Source: Alteromonas sp. RKMC-009
Lineage (GTDB): Bacteria; Pseudomonadota; Gammaproteobacteria; Enterobacterales; Alteromonadaceae
Direction of reading: 5' to 3'
DNA: 64,000 nt
Assembly: GCF_003584565.2 (NCBI RefSeq)
Contig: NZ_CP031010.1
Span: 1,178,001-1,242,000 of the forward strand
Part shown: positions 45,850-55,916 of the stretch, in pieces
How the letters are laid out: each line of letters starts with the position of its first letter
Numbering within the stretch: position 1 is the stretch's first letter
Program-made: the position numbers and the translations under genes
The notes under the pieces: model-generated
Databases searched by the model: none
Told to the model about the DNA's origin: nothing
What the model saw: the letters and a program-made list of their open reading frames with translations, nothing else

Positions 45850-46018
45850 CCTGTAATCTCTACACTCTTGCGGGAGGATATTTCTTCTCTGCAATCTCCT
45901 AACTTCCCTCTTTTTCATTCTAAGTTATTGATTTGAATGGGCGGCACTGGCTTTGCATCAGCTAACTCCGAATGACTATTCATTGTTCTCAAAAGACATA
46001 TCAATTCAGGAGGTCATT

Positions 46019-46783
46019 ATGATGAACACGAAGAAAACATTAGCTGCTGTATTTGTTACTGCAACTTTATCCAGTGTTGCCGGTGCCGCTGCAGCCAAAC
46101 AGGTTGAAACACAGACCGGTGCCATGCAGCCGGTGAAAATGGAAAATCAGCAACAGACCAACGCCCGTGACCGGATGAATAAAGCTGTGATGCAGGCTCA
46201 GGACTCCAACACCACAACGCGTCTGGCTGATATGCCGGACACTTGGATAACGCTCACTGGTGAAGTCACTGATGTGGATTCAAAGTTCTTCACGCTGGAT
46301 TACGGTGACGGCACCATTTTCGTAGAGCTTCATAATACTGACCTGGATGCACAGGCTTATGAAGAACTTGAAGGGAAAGATGTCATGGTAACCGCACAGC
46401 TGGATGATGGTTTATTTACTGACTCCCGAATCGTGGCACAAAGTGTCTTTGTGGACGAGCTGGAAACGACCTTTCTGGCTGACGATGTGGACCAGCACTC
46501 TGCAGATATGTATCTGAGCGCGGCAAACTCACTGGACGTGGATGACGAAGAAATGGTGCTGGTAGGTACAGTTCAGTCTATCGGTAAAAAAGCACTGCAG
46601 CTAAAAGTAGGCGACTCAACGCTAACTGTAGAGCTGGACGATCTTGATGACATGCCGTTGGATCAGGATGGCAAACTCACCTTGATTAAGGGCGAGCGGG
46701 TCCGCGTTACTGGCGAGATGGAAGAAGAATTCTTCAATACCTTCACCGTTGAGGCCGAAGGCCTGATGAAAATGAAAAGCTAA
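46019..46783 (+). CDS. Exported protein with two OB-fold-like repeats
   Basis: A 254-residue protein with a signal peptide (LAAVFVTATLSSVAGAAAA). It contains two similar beta-rich segments, WITLTGEVTDVDSKFFTLDYGDG and MVLVGTVQSIGKKALQLKVGD, each followed by an acidic strand and a KGERVRVTGE-type end. This looks like a duplicated bacterial OB-fold (NirD/YgiW-like). A perfect AGGAGGT lies 4 or 7 bases before two tandem ATG codons (46019, 46022). It is acidic and ends at a strong terminator. The function is unknown. Confidence 0.65.
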   Translation: MMNTKKTLAAVFVTATLSSVAGAAAAKQVETQTGAMQPVKMENQQQTNARDRMNKAVMQAQDSNTTTRLADMPDTWITLTGEVTDVDSKFFTLDYGDGTIFVELHNTDLDAQAYEELEGKDVMVTAQLDDGLFTDSRIVAQSVFVDELETTFLADDVDQHSADMYLSAANSLDVDDEEMVLVGTVQSIGKKALQLKVGDSTLTVELDDLDDMPLDQDGKLTLIKGERVRVTGEMEEEFFNTFTVEAEGLMKMKS

Positions 46784-46801
46784 TTTGATGAAACGTAAAG
46801 C

Positions 46802-46826
46802 GCCCGCCCTCCGGCGGGCTTTGTTT
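46802..46826 (+). terminator. Terminator after the OB-fold-like gene
   Basis: A stem GCCCGCC (46802-46808) / GGCGGGC (46813-46819) with a 4-base loop and TTTGTTTT tail, 18 bp after the stop. Confidence 0.88.
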
Positions 46827-46865
46827 TCTGTGAACGTTTGTAATCACCGCTGAGGAGAAACAATA

Positions 46866-47054
46866 GTGAATCCCATAGCCAATATGTCCGGACTGAAAAC
46901 GGCGATAGCCAATGGTGAAGAAGACAGAGTAAAGCAACTGCTGGCAGGACAAACGCTGGACGAGTTGCAAAAAAGCTATCTGATAGATCTTGCAGACCTC
47001 GCCGGTAATGAGTCAATTAAAACATTGCTTCAGGACGCCCCTGAAAAGCCTTGA
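46866..47054 (+). CDS. Small hypothetical protein (ankyrin-like helical)
   Basis: 62 residues with GTG start preceded by GAGGAG at proper distance. The sequence (MSGLKTAIANGEEDRVKQLL, then LIDLADLAGNESIKTLLQ) is helical and resembles a single ankyrin-type helix pair. It is bracketed by its own terminators (46802 and 47084), which supports a real gene. The function is unknown. Confidence 0.6.
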   Translation: MNPIANMSGLKTAIANGEEDRVKQLLAGQTLDELQKSYLIDLADLAGNESIKTLLQDAPEKP

Positions 47055-47083
47055 GCGATTACTTAACCTGTTATCTTTATCGG

Positions 47084-47114
47084 GCCAGTTATCCTTGGGG
47101 ATAGCTGGCTTTTT
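47084..47114 (+). terminator. Terminator after the small ORF
   Basis: A 10-bp stem GCCAGTTATC (47084-47093) / GATAGCTGGC (47100-47109) with one T-G wobble, a 6-base loop, then five T. Confidence 0.88.
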
Positions 47115-47294
47115 AGATCCCGATTAAACTTCGGGTTTCTAATCTTTAAAATCAATCTAAACAATCAATTTACTTCGTTTTATTCAAAAATAGTAATCGA
47201 CCATAATCTTCTTAACGGACAGAAACAGTCTCTACCTGAGCACTTAAATAAAAATCTGTCCATCACAATAGTGTCAGTTCAGAAGGATAATATT

Positions 47295-48782
47295 ATGAGT
47301 CAGTGTCCATTTTCGGGTAAGAACCCTCAATCTGTTACGTTAACCTCGGCTAACGGCGCGCCGGTTGCGAATGATAATCAGAGCCGCACTGCGGGTCGTC
47401 GCGGTCCGGTGACTTTCGACAATCACTACCTGTTTGAGAAGCTGGCTCATTTTAACCGCGAGCGTATTCCCGAGCGTGTTGTCCATGCCAGAGGCAGTGC
47501 AGCTTACGGCACCTTCACGCTGACCAACAGCCTGTCGGATTATACGATAGCTGATTTCCTGCAGCAGGAAGGTCAGCAAACACCGGTATTTCTGCGCTTT
47601 TCCACAGTAGGCGGCGGCCAGGATTCAAGTGATTATGCCCGTGATCCCCGTGGCTTTGCTGTGAAGTTTTACACAGAGCAGGGAAACTGGGATATGGTGG
47701 GCAATAATACGCCGGTATTCTTCTTACGGGACGGGATTAAATTCCCCGACTTCATCCACAGCCAGAAGAAAAATCCGCGGACGAATCTGCCTGATCCGCA
47801 GGCGGTTTACGAATTCTGGGCGAATAACCCGCAATCGTTGCACCAGTCCACCATTTTGATGTCTGACCGCGGGATCCCGTTATCATACCGTCATGTGAAC
47901 GGATACAGCTCCCATACTTTGAGTTTGTGGAACAGTAAAGGTGAGCGTTACTGGGTGAAATGGCACTTCAAAACTAATCAGGGGATTAAAACCCTGACCA
48001 CTGAAGAAGCTGCACAAATGCCGGCCTTCGGCGCACAGCAGGACCTGGTTGCCAGCATTGATAACGGTGACTTTCCATCCTGGACCGTGAAGGTGCAGAT
48101 CATGACGGAAGAGGAAGCCCGCAGCTACCACATAAATCCTTTTGATTTAACGAAAGTATGGCCACACAAAGACTTCCCGTTAAAGGAAATCGGGCAGCTT
48201 GAGCTGAACCGTAATGTTGACAACTACTTTGCAGAAACCGAGCAGGCGGCGTTTGCACCAAATAATTTAGTACCGGGGATTGGTGTATCGCCGGACAGAA
48301 TGTTACAGGCGCGCTTGCTGGCTTATCAGGATGCACACCGTTACCGCGTGGGCGCGAATGTGAATCAGATCCCTGTGAATGCGCCAAAATGCCCGGTGCA
48401 CAACTACCAGCGTGACGGTGCTTTTGCCGGTATTAACCCTGCACTGGCAAGCAGTGGTGCTAACTTCTATCCGAATAACCGCGCTATGGCCGGTGAGCCG
48501 GCAGAAGCTGTGCAATATGCAGAGCCACCCATGCCGCTGGAGCAGGATGCATGGCTGGACATTTACGATACGCAGGATGATGATAACTTTTCTCAGGCCG
48601 GTGAGCTGTACCGCATCATGAACGAATCGCAAAAGCAGCAACTGGTAAGCAATATTGCAGATGGTTTAAGTCAGGCAACTGCTGATGTGCAGGAAGCCAT
48701 GTTTGCACAATACGATGCCGCCGATGAAGACTACGGCCGCAGAGTAAAAGAAGCTGTGATGGTAAGACTAACTGCCGGCTAA
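47295..48782 (+). CDS. katA: Monofunctional haem catalase
   Basis: A 495-residue small-subunit catalase. The distal His64 is in RVVHARGSAAYG, the catalytic Asn is about 137 in WDMVGNNTPVFF, and the proximal Tyr is in the R-LLAYQDAHRYRVG segment. The start MSQCPFSG is set by AAGGA 7-8 bases upstream. It decomposes hydrogen peroxide in the cytoplasm. It is monocistronic. I did not find a convincing OxyR site in the 180 bp upstream. Confidence 0.93.
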   Translation: MSQCPFSGKNPQSVTLTSANGAPVANDNQSRTAGRRGPVTFDNHYLFEKLAHFNRERIPERVVHARGSAAYGTFTLTNSLSDYTIADFLQQEGQQTPVFLRFSTVGGGQDSSDYARDPRGFAVKFYTEQGNWDMVGNNTPVFFLRDGIKFPDFIHSQKKNPRTNLPDPQAVYEFWANNPQSLHQSTILMSDRGIPLSYRHVNGYSSHTLSLWNSKGERYWVKWHFKTNQGIKTLTTEEAAQMPAFGAQQDLVASIDNGDFPSWTVKVQIMTEEEARSYHINPFDLTKVWPHKDFPLKEIGQLELNRNVDNYFAETEQAAFAPNNLVPGIGVSPDRMLQARLLAYQDAHRYRVGANVNQIPVNAPKCPVHNYQRDGAFAGINPALASSGANFYPNNRAMAGEPAEAVQYAEPPMPLEQDAWLDIYDTQDDDNFSQAGELYRIMNESQKQQLVSNIADGLSQATADVQEAMFAQYDAADEDYGRRVKEAVMVRLTAG

Positions 48783-48800
48783 AAGCCGGTAATAAAAAGA

Positions 48801-48833
48801 AGGGCCGGTGAGGTAAGTCACCGGCCCTTTTTT
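48801..48833. terminator. Bidirectional terminator between katA and iorB-like gene
   Basis: A stem AGGGCCGGTG (48801-48810) / CACCGGCCCT (48819-48828), with T6 on the plus strand and a TCTTTTTATT tail on the minus strand. It serves both convergent genes. Confidence 0.9.
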
Positions 48834-48867
48834 ATCTCTGCAGTGAAGCTATTTTTGCAACCGGCGA

Positions 48868-51108
48868 CTAAGCCAGCACTTTAGCGCCCAGCGGTAACCT
48901 GCGAACTACTTTACCGGTTATGCTGCTGATGGCATTTAAGATAGCCGGAACGGCAGGCGGTACGCCGGGCTCTCCGATCCCCGTTGGCGGCTTCACGGAG
49001 TCAACCGTAAATACTTCCACTGCCGGTGCTTCATTGATGCGAAGAACCGGATAATTGTGGAAATTGCTCTGTGTTACCACACCGTCTTCCAGGGTGATTT
49101 CCTGTTTCAGGAATGACATGGCAAAACCGATCCCGCCCTCTACCTGTGTCGCCACATTGACCGGGTTAATTACCTGGCCGCAATCCACAGCGCAGTATAC
49201 CTTGTCTACTTTGTAGGTGTTGTCTGGACGCACTGTGACTTCCGCTACCTGAGCAACGATGGTGTTAAACGACTGACGTATGGCAATACCCCGCGCTCGC
49301 CTTTCGCCCTCTTTGCCCTGCGGAAGTGGCGTGTTCCAGCCGGATTTTTCAGCAACGAGATCCAGCACGTGTAAAAATTCAGGCGCATCAGCCAGTAATT
49401 TACGTCTGAACTGGTAAGGGTCCTGTCCGGTTTTAGCGGCAATTTCATCAATCAATACTTCGCCGACAAAGGCCGAGTGCGTATGGCCTACAGAGCGCAA
49501 CCACGAAACAGGCACATCACCTTTAACCAGGTGCTGCTCTACCAGCATGTTATTAATGGCGTAGGGCAGGCCGTGAGCACCTTCCATCAGCGTATGGTCA
49601 ACCTGCGTGGCCGGCATGGGGAAGAAACTTTGCCCTACAACACGCCAGCGCCAGGAAGCCACACTGCCATCGGCGTTAATCATGATTTTGTTGTTGTGTA
49701 CTGTCATCGGGCGATACTGCATGCCACCCATGTCTTCTTCCCGCAGCCACACCATTTTGATGGGCACGTGAAGCCCCTGCGCACGGGCAACTTTAGCAAT
49801 ACGGGCTGCTTCTATCACAAAGTCGCAGCTTGGGCCGGCACGGCGACCGAAACTGCCACCTGCATAAAGCTGGGTGATCTGCACTTTTTCAACCGGCAAA
49901 CCGGTCTCTTTGGCGATGGCTGCCTGGTCTGCGGTATGCCATTGTTCGCCATTCCACATATGACAGCTGTCTTCCTGAAGGTGAATCAATGCGTTCATCG
50001 GCTCCATTGCTGCGTGAGCCAGGTAAGGCAATTCAAACACCGCATCGATTTCATGACCGCCTTCAGGCACTTCAGCTAATTGCGGGCCGGTATTTGCCAC
50101 TTCAAGCCCGGGCGTCGCGGCCAGCTGTCTGTATTCTTCAAACAGGGCAGCGGTACCGGCGTGTGAACCTGTATTCCCGTCCCATTGAATATTCAGTGCA
50201 TCACGGCCTTTCTTCGCAATCCAGGTATTTTTAGCAAGCACAGCTACACCGCCCTGAATTACGTTGTCGCCGGGAATGTCCAGTACCGCAACGACACCCG
50301 GCACCGCCAGGGCCGGCGCTTTGTCTACGCTGGCTACTTTTGCGAATTTTCTTGGCGGGTGAGCAATGACGGCCACCAGCATATCCGGTAGTTTGATATC
50401 CTGAGTATAAACAGCCTTGCCGTTTACTTTTTCCGGCACGTCGACACGGCGCATGCCTTCCGCTTTTCCGATGCGCTGATACTCAGCCGGCTTTTTAAAC
50501 GTAAGTGTACCCGCATCAGGCACCGGTAACTCTGCAGCGGCATCGATAAAGGCACCGTAACCGGCACGCTTATTTGTTGCTTTGTGAATAACGATACCGT
50601 CTTCCACAACCAGTTCTTTAAACGGGACTTTCCACTCCAGGGCTGCTGCCTGAAGTAACATATGGCGTGCCGATGCTGCTGCGGTTCGCATTACATTCCA
50701 TGCTCCGGCCATAGCGGTACTGCCGCCGGTACCCTGCACATTAAAACCTACCGCCGCCAGCACCGGATTGCCGTATTTTTCTAAGTCGGCAGGGGAGCCT
50801 GTCACCTGCAGTTGCTCCGGTGTAATATGTAATTCTTCAGCCGCCAGTGTAGCAAGACCGGTAAAGGTACCCTGGCCCATTTCTATATAGCTGGAAATAA
50901 TCGTAACAAAGCCGTTTTTATCGATTTGAATAAACGCGTTGGGCATAAATACATCAGCCCCGGCGTTTTCTGCTGCCAGCGCAATCTGGCCTTTAAAGTT
51001 TACCGCCAGTGTCAATGCGCCCATGCCGGCCAGAAACTGCCTGCGGGTAATGGCAGCACCATGTTGCGCTGCTTCAGTTTGTTGCTGATGTTGAGGGTTA
51101 ATGATCAT
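48868..51108 (-). CDS. iorB: Molybdopterin subunit of xanthine dehydrogenase-family oxidoreductase (IorB-like)
   Basis: A 746-residue protein with a Tat signal (ITRRQFLAGMGALTLAV). The molybdopterin domain includes SSYIEMGQGTFTGLATLAAEEL, a GGSFGRRAGPSCDF loop and GEPGVPPAVPAILNAISSITG, with the catalytic Glu at GEPG. It pairs with the 2Fe-2S subunit through a TAATG overlap. This layout (IorA plus IorB, no FAD subunit) is typical of isoquinoline 1-oxidoreductase and periplasmic aldehyde oxidases. The substrate cannot be told. The start MIINPQHQQ is chosen from the overlap. Confidence 0.88.
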   Translation of the reverse strand: MIINPQHQQQTEAAQHGAAITRRQFLAGMGALTLAVNFKGQIALAAENAGADVFMPNAFIQIDKNGFVTIISSYIEMGQGTFTGLATLAAEELHITPEQLQVTGSPADLEKYGNPVLAAVGFNVQGTGGSTAMAGAWNVMRTAAASARHMLLQAAALEWKVPFKELVVEDGIVIHKATNKRAGYGAFIDAAAELPVPDAGTLTFKKPAEYQRIGKAEGMRRVDVPEKVNGKAVYTQDIKLPDMLVAVIAHPPRKFAKVASVDKAPALAVPGVVAVLDIPGDNVIQGGVAVLAKNTWIAKKGRDALNIQWDGNTGSHAGTAALFEEYRQLAATPGLEVANTGPQLAEVPEGGHEIDAVFELPYLAHAAMEPMNALIHLQEDSCHMWNGEQWHTADQAAIAKETGLPVEKVQITQLYAGGSFGRRAGPSCDFVIEAARIAKVARAQGLHVPIKMVWLREEDMGGMQYRPMTVHNNKIMINADGSVASWRWRVVGQSFFPMPATQVDHTLMEGAHGLPYAINNMLVEQHLVKGDVPVSWLRSVGHTHSAFVGEVLIDEIAAKTGQDPYQFRRKLLADAPEFLHVLDLVAEKSGWNTPLPQGKEGERRARGIAIRQSFNTIVAQVAEVTVRPDNTYKVDKVYCAVDCGQVINPVNVATQVEGGIGFAMSFLKQEITLEDGVVTQSNFHNYPVLRINEAPAVEVFTVDSVKPPTGIGEPGVPPAVPAILNAISSITGKVVRRLPLGAKVLA

Positions 51109-51566
51109 TATTTCAGCTCCCTTGCCGCACGGTGAATAGCGCTGCGGATCCGTGGATAGGCTGCGCAACGACAAATGTTTCCGCTCATGGCGGCATCAAT
51201 ATCATCATCCGTTGGCGCAGCTTTCTCTTTCAGTAACGCGACCGCAGACATGATTTGACCAGACTGGCAATAACCACATTGTGGCGCCTGCTCCTCTATC
51301 CAGGCAGCCTGAACAACTGCACCGATCCTGTCGGTTTCAGCGGCTTCAATGGTGGCGACAGCGGCTCCTTCCAAAGCCAGCATTGGAGTGACGCAGGATC
51401 TGACCGGCTTGCCATTTACGTGCACGGTACATGCACCGCACTGGGCCATACCGCACCCGAACTTTGTGCCGGTAAGCGCGATTTCATCTCGTAAATACCA
51501 CAACAGTGGCATTTGCTGGTCTCCGTCAAAGGTTTCGGGACGACCGTTTACGGTAAGCTTAATCAT
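51108..51566 (-). CDS. iorA: 2Fe-2S subunit of molybdenum hydroxylase (IorA-like)
   Basis: 152 residues with two 2Fe-2S clusters. A plant-type ferredoxin site reads [21 protein letters not shown] in outline, and the C-terminal helical cluster binds through CGYCQSG and [13 protein letters not shown]. It is first in the iorAB operon. No Tat signal is present, so it should be co-exported with IorB. The upstream gap 51567-51931 (365 bp) holds no gene and no promoter that I can defend. Confidence 0.92.
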   Translation of the reverse strand: MIKLTVNGRPETFDGDQQMPLLWYLRDEIALTGTKFGCGMAQCGACTVHVNGKPVRSCVTPMLALEGAAVATIEAAETDRIGAVVQAAWIEEQAPQCGYCQSGQIMSAVALLKEKAAPTDDDIDAAMSGNICRCAAYPRIRSAIHRAARELK

Positions 51567-51931
51567 GATATTTCCCTTGAAGCTGGCCTGTTCAGATTAC
51601 GGGTTTCAAAATGTTTGTATGCAGGGGGAAAGCGATTCTTCGTGGTGGCAGCATATGCATTGCGCTAATGCGTAATATGAATCTTTATATCCCTGACTGT
51701 AAAAGATAGCGCCAATTTGCTGAGAAGCGATAGTCTGATCCTGTGAAAGTATTGCCTGATCCTCCGGGCGTTTTTTAATTGTATACCCCGGGGAGTTCCG
51801 GCTCTTTCTAAGTAACTGTAACCCATCTATTTATTAAAAAGATTCATAGGTGCTATGCACAGCTTTTGAAAAACTTTGGCGGTGGTTTGGCGTAATCTGA
51901 ATAACCTTTCCAACATCAGGAACTCAGTTTT

Positions 51932-52411
51932 ATGCATACTTTTGCAACGTCATTCAGTGTGGTCTGTTTACTCGCTATTTCTTCATTGTCTTCAGCGCAA
52001 TCTCTTGAAGTCACGCAAAACGGTGAACAGCAGGCAATCACCGGCTCAGACAAGTTCTTCACCGGTACCAGCATCGTGAATCCGTATTTCAGTAACAAAG
52101 AAGCCGGTGTTTCCGGTGCCAGTGTCACTTTTGCGCCAGGTTCACGCTCGGCCTGGCACACCCATCCCAAAGGACAACGTCTCGTTGTTACTGAAGGTAC
52201 GGGATACGTTCAGGAATGGGGTAAAGAAAAGCAAACCATTAAGCCCGGCGATGTGGTCTGGACCCCGCCCGGTGTTAAACACTGGCACGGTGCTACGGAG
52301 CATTCCATGATGTCACATATCGCCATTCAGCAATTCGGTGATGGTAAAAATGTGGTGTGGATGGAAAAGGTCAGTGATGAGGAGTACCTGCAAATACCGG
52401 TTTCCCGATAG
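51932..52411 (+). CDS. Exported cupin-domain protein
   Basis: 159 residues with a signal peptide (FATSFSVVCLLAISSLSSAQS). A single cupin carries the metal ligands AWHTHPKGQ and a second motif with KHWHGATEHSMMSH. The pattern is that of the small cupins related to (R)-mandelonitrile lyase and carboxymuconolactone-associated proteins. No enzyme activity can be assigned. It ends 2 bp before the convergent piuC stop. Confidence 0.82.
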   Translation: MHTFATSFSVVCLLAISSLSSAQSLEVTQNGEQQAITGSDKFFTGTSIVNPYFSNKEAGVSGASVTFAPGSRSAWHTHPKGQRLVVTEGTGYVQEWGKEKQTIKPGDVVWTPPGVKHWHGATEHSMMSHIAIQQFGDGKNVVWMEKVSDEEYLQIPVSR

Positions 52412-52413
52412 AT

Positions 52414-53094
52414 TCAGAACACGGCGTTTTTGCGGATCAGGTTATGATAAACGTGATGCAGGCTGTCCAGTTGCTCACGTGATACCGTGTCGTTCGCGCT
52501 GAGCTGTTGAATGTTCTGATCCAGTTCAAAGAGGATTTCCCGCATCGGTGTGTCCGGAACCAGACTTTGCATCCAGGTGATAGCGGCCAGTCTCACACCT
52601 GAAGTGACCGGTGTTACCATATGTAAGCTGCCGGACGGATAGGTGACAGCATCACCGGCACGGGGTTTTACTTTTTGTTCGCCAAACTCTGTTTTTATGA
52701 GCAGTTCACCGCCTTCATATTCGTCCGGTTCTGACAGAAACAGTGTCATCGACATATCTGAACGCATTACATCCGGCGAGCGTGGCACGCGCATTACAGC
52801 GGCATCAACGTGCAAACCGTAAGTTTCTCCCTGTCCGTAGCGGTTAAAGCAGGGTGGGAAAATCTTTTGAGGTAACACGGCAGACACCAGCTTCGGATGC
52901 TCGCCATATCTGGCCAGCAACTGATTGGCTAACTGCCGTACCGTATCATTTTCCGGATCAGCCTGGGCATTGTCTTTTACTGCTGCAGACATGCCCATCG
53001 CTGTGCCTTTACCATCCAGCCACGGCACCTGACTGAGGTGCTGACGAAAAGTCTGCACTTCATCTTTTGACAGCAATTGCTCAATCAGGACCAT
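52414..53094 (-). CDS. piuC: PKHD-type Fe(II)/2-oxoglutarate hydroxylase, PiuC/YbiX-like
   Basis: A 226-residue dioxygenase. The HxD iron motif is in GLHVDAAVM, the distal His is in GSLHMVTPVTSGVR with the 2-oxoglutarate Arg, and PFR-type fold elements run throughout. It lies 9 bp downstream of the catecholate-type TonB receptor and so shares its Fur-controlled promoter. This is the common piuA-piuC pairing in proteobacteria. The exact substrate is unknown. Confidence 0.9.
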   Translation of the reverse strand: MVLIEQLLSKDEVQTFRQHLSQVPWLDGKGTAMGMSAAVKDNAQADPENDTVRQLANQLLARYGEHPKLVSAVLPQKIFPPCFNRYGQGETYGLHVDAAVMRVPRSPDVMRSDMSMTLFLSEPDEYEGGELLIKTEFGEQKVKPRAGDAVTYPSGSLHMVTPVTSGVRLAAITWMQSLVPDTPMREILFELDQNIQQLSANDTVSREQLDSLHHVYHNLIRKNAVF

Positions 53095-53103
53095 GATATT
53101 TCC

Positions 53104-55377
53104 TTAAAACTGGTAGGTTAATGTGGCGCGCAGTGACTGACGGTCACCGATGTACATAAACTTCGGTGCACGGTATGTAGAGGTATAATACTCTTTATCG
53201 AACACGTTACCAAAGTTCAGGCGTACGGTAATATCGTCAGTAAAGTTATAAAGAGCAAACAGGTTAACCAGGTTGTAGGACGGCACAACCGGACCGGAAG
53301 AACCTGTGTCAGGCTGACCACCTGTCATCTTGTCCTTATAAGTGAAGTCACCACCGAAAGCGAAATCTTCAGTTAACTGATAACGGGCCTGCGCATAAAA
53401 ACTCTTATTCGCAAACAGAGCCAGTGGCAAGCCTACGCTGTCAGGACTGGAGACCGACTCCAGGATTTCTGAATCCATAATGGCACCACTGATTTGAATA
53501 CTCAGGGCCTCTGTTACCTGACCATTTACCGCAACTTCAACCCCGGTCACTTCATGTTTACCGGTATTCAGTGAGCCTGTGACATCGTAACCACGACCGG
53601 CACCTTCCATCACATCGTCTTTAGTCAGTTTGAAAGCGGCGAGCTGAACAAACAGCGATTCGTCGTTCAGGGACATTTTTGTACCGATTTCCAGGTTTTC
53701 TACGGTTTCCGGATCGGCTGAGGCATTGCCGTCTGAATCGGTACACACACCACCGTATCCGCAGTTACCGCCAACATCAGATTCACCACCGTTGATGTTC
53801 GAAGCCGTGCCGTAAGAAGCATACAGATTCACATCGTCCATGGCCTCATAGACCAGGCCGAAGTGACCGTTAACCAGCGTATCAGAATAAGCAAAGTCTG
53901 CTGCACCACTGCGGCCAACCGTGCCGTTGCTGTAATCGTAAGAGTCGAAACGGATGCCGGCAAATACCATCAGTTCCTTGGTTACCTGCATGGTATCCAT
54001 TAATGACAATGCCGATACTTCATAATTGTAATCCGCCGTATAATCGCCTTCATAAGCGGCAGAACGGTCGATGACACTGTTCAGACCGGCTGCAGCATTA
54101 CCGCTGGCGTCCAGTCCGCAGAAGGTTTCGCTGACGCCGCCGCGGCCTGATGCCCAGCAGTTTGTTGTGGCAGCTGAACCGGTATCCGCATAGCGGCCGT
54201 TCAATACGGAGTAATCAGCATATTCGGCGCTGACCAAAAATTTGTGTTCTACAGAGCCGGTATCCAGATTGGCGAACAGATTCAGTTGCGTTGCGAAATG
54301 CTCTACATCCTGCCAGTTGGAATGTGTTCCGAAGGTGAAGGTTGTGTAGCCATTGGTGCCGTTTGTGGCGTCCTCTTCTGTGGCGTAACCTGTGGTACCT
54401 CCGGCGCTGGTGGCAAGATAGCCGTTATCCGTTTTACCGTAGCGGGTAATGCTGTAAATTTTCCAGTCATCATTCAGTTCATATTCAACCCGTAAGGTGC
54501 CGGATGTGGCTTCTGAAGTAAGGAAGTCACCGTTTTGCGCGTATACCGGAATATCTTCGATGATGACATCGTTTACGGCTGTGGAGCCCAGATCCGGTAC
54601 ATCTTCAGCTTTAAGATAATAGAAGTCCGCCCATACCTTGAGATCTGTAAGGTTATCGTACAGCCCTGAAATCAGCGCACCTTGTCTTTCACGCTCAGCA
54701 CCGTCACGTTTCGGCGCATCTTCCGTGGCTTTCATGATATTCACACGGGTAGCGAAGTTTTCGGTTTGCGGCGTGTTTACATCCACCGTGCCGCGCAGAT
54801 AGTTGTCAGTGCCTGCACCTACATCCACACGGCCGAAGTCGTAATCCAGAGAGGCTTTTTTAGTAATGCTGTTAATGGCACCGCCTGATGAGCCGCGACC
54901 GGCAAACGTTGAGCTGGGTCCCTTGGTAATTTCAATTTGTTCGACGGAGAAGCTTTCGCGGGTATTCATACCGGGGTCGCGTAAGCCGTCAACAAATACG
55001 TCTGAACGGGCTTCATGTCCGCGGATAATATAGCGGTCGCCGAAAGCGTTACCGTTTTCGCCGGTTCCCAGAGTAACACCAGCCTGAGTTGACAAGACTT
55101 CTTTAAGATCTGAACGGCCGGATTCTTCAATCTGGTCTTTTGTCAGTACAGTGATGGTGGCAGGGGTGTCTATCAGGTCGGCCAGACGACGGGCGTCACC
55201 TGAGCGTTTTACATTGTAAATCGAGTTGCGGACACCATGGATTTTGATCAGTTCGACCGCTTGTTGCTCTTTTTCTGCTGCGGTTTTCTCTGTTTTTGCT
55301 TCCTCTGCATGTGCTGCAGACACTGAAATTGCCAGCGCGGTTAATAAAGCGCCGGAGCCCAACTTATCGTATGCCAT
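53104..55377 (-). CDS. piuA: TonB-dependent siderophore receptor, PiuA/Fiu-like
   Basis: A 757-residue outer-membrane receptor. A signal peptide (ends near SAAHAEE) is followed by a plug with DTPATITVLTKDQIEESGRSDLKEVLSTQAGVTLGT in outline and RDPGMNTRESFSVEQIEITKGPSSTFAGRGSSGGAIN, the Fiu/PiuA pattern for catecholates. A barrel follows, ending RQSLRATLTYQF. A perfect 7-3-7 Fur-type palindrome lies 57 bp upstream of the ATG. Confidence 0.9.
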   Translation of the reverse strand: MAYDKLGSGALLTALAISVSAAHAEEAKTEKTAAEKEQQAVELIKIHGVRNSIYNVKRSGDARRLADLIDTPATITVLTKDQIEESGRSDLKEVLSTQAGVTLGTGENGNAFGDRYIIRGHEARSDVFVDGLRDPGMNTRESFSVEQIEITKGPSSTFAGRGSSGGAINSITKKASLDYDFGRVDVGAGTDNYLRGTVDVNTPQTENFATRVNIMKATEDAPKRDGAERERQGALISGLYDNLTDLKVWADFYYLKAEDVPDLGSTAVNDVIIEDIPVYAQNGDFLTSEATSGTLRVEYELNDDWKIYSITRYGKTDNGYLATSAGGTTGYATEEDATNGTNGYTTFTFGTHSNWQDVEHFATQLNLFANLDTGSVEHKFLVSAEYADYSVLNGRYADTGSAATTNCWASGRGGVSETFCGLDASGNAAAGLNSVIDRSAAYEGDYTADYNYEVSALSLMDTMQVTKELMVFAGIRFDSYDYSNGTVGRSGAADFAYSDTLVNGHFGLVYEAMDDVNLYASYGTASNINGGESDVGGNCGYGGVCTDSDGNASADPETVENLEIGTKMSLNDESLFVQLAAFKLTKDDVMEGAGRGYDVTGSLNTGKHEVTGVEVAVNGQVTEALSIQISGAIMDSEILESVSSPDSVGLPLALFANKSFYAQARYQLTEDFAFGGDFTYKDKMTGGQPDTGSSGPVVPSYNLVNLFALYNFTDDITVRLNFGNVFDKEYYTSTYRAPKFMYIGDRQSLRATLTYQF

Positions 55378-55434
55378 GGGTGTTCCTTGAATAATATTAG
55401 TTTATTGAGATGTGCGTTAGGGGTGGGAATGTAA

Positions 55435-55451
55435 ATGATAATAGTTATCAT
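55435..55451. promoter_or_regulatory. Fur box upstream of piuA-piuC
   Basis: ATGATAATAGTTATCAT, a perfect inverted repeat (7-3-7) close to the GATAATGATAATCATTATC consensus. It lies in the 235-bp region divergent to 55613-55849. Confidence 0.85.
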
Positions 55452-55612
55452 GTAAAGTTATGGGCTTTATAATTTTTCATTATTAGTTAATATTTCTTCC
55501 AGTAAGGTTTGTTGCCTGTCGATACATAACGGGTATGTGATGCGAATAAAAAAGGCTGTGATATAGTGTTTTACAAGGTAATGAAAACACTGTCTTTACG
55601 GGGAAAATATTA

Positions 55613-55849
55613 GTGACAAACCTTCATCAGCAGGCGCTGGACAAAGCCTCTCAGGGAAACTGGGACGGCGCACACGCGATTGTCGAAAATGAAAATGATG
55701 CATTGTCATGTTTAATTCACGGCTATCTGCACCGGGTAGAGGGCGATAAATTCAATGCCCGCTACTGGTACACCCGTGCCGGTGAGACGATGCCGTCAAA
55801 CAGTCTGGATGACGAGTTTGTCCGCCTATCCGAAATGGTAAACAGTTGA
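55613..55849 (+). CDS. Small conserved-type hypothetical protein (TPR-like)
   Basis: 78 residues with GTG start after a GGGG-rich leader. The sequence (DKASQGNWDGAHAIVENEND, then CLIHGYLHRVEGDKFNARYWYTRAGE) looks like one and a half helical TPR-like repeats. It is divergent from piuA and close to its Fur box. The function is unknown. Confidence 0.65.
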   Translation: MTNLHQQALDKASQGNWDGAHAIVENENDALSCLIHGYLHRVEGDKFNARYWYTRAGETMPSNSLDDEFVRLSEMVNS

Positions 55850-55916
55850 TTCACGCCGGTATCAGCTTCCGCTCCGGTACTCACAATTATGTCACTGACA
55901 ACACAAGGGATTTGAA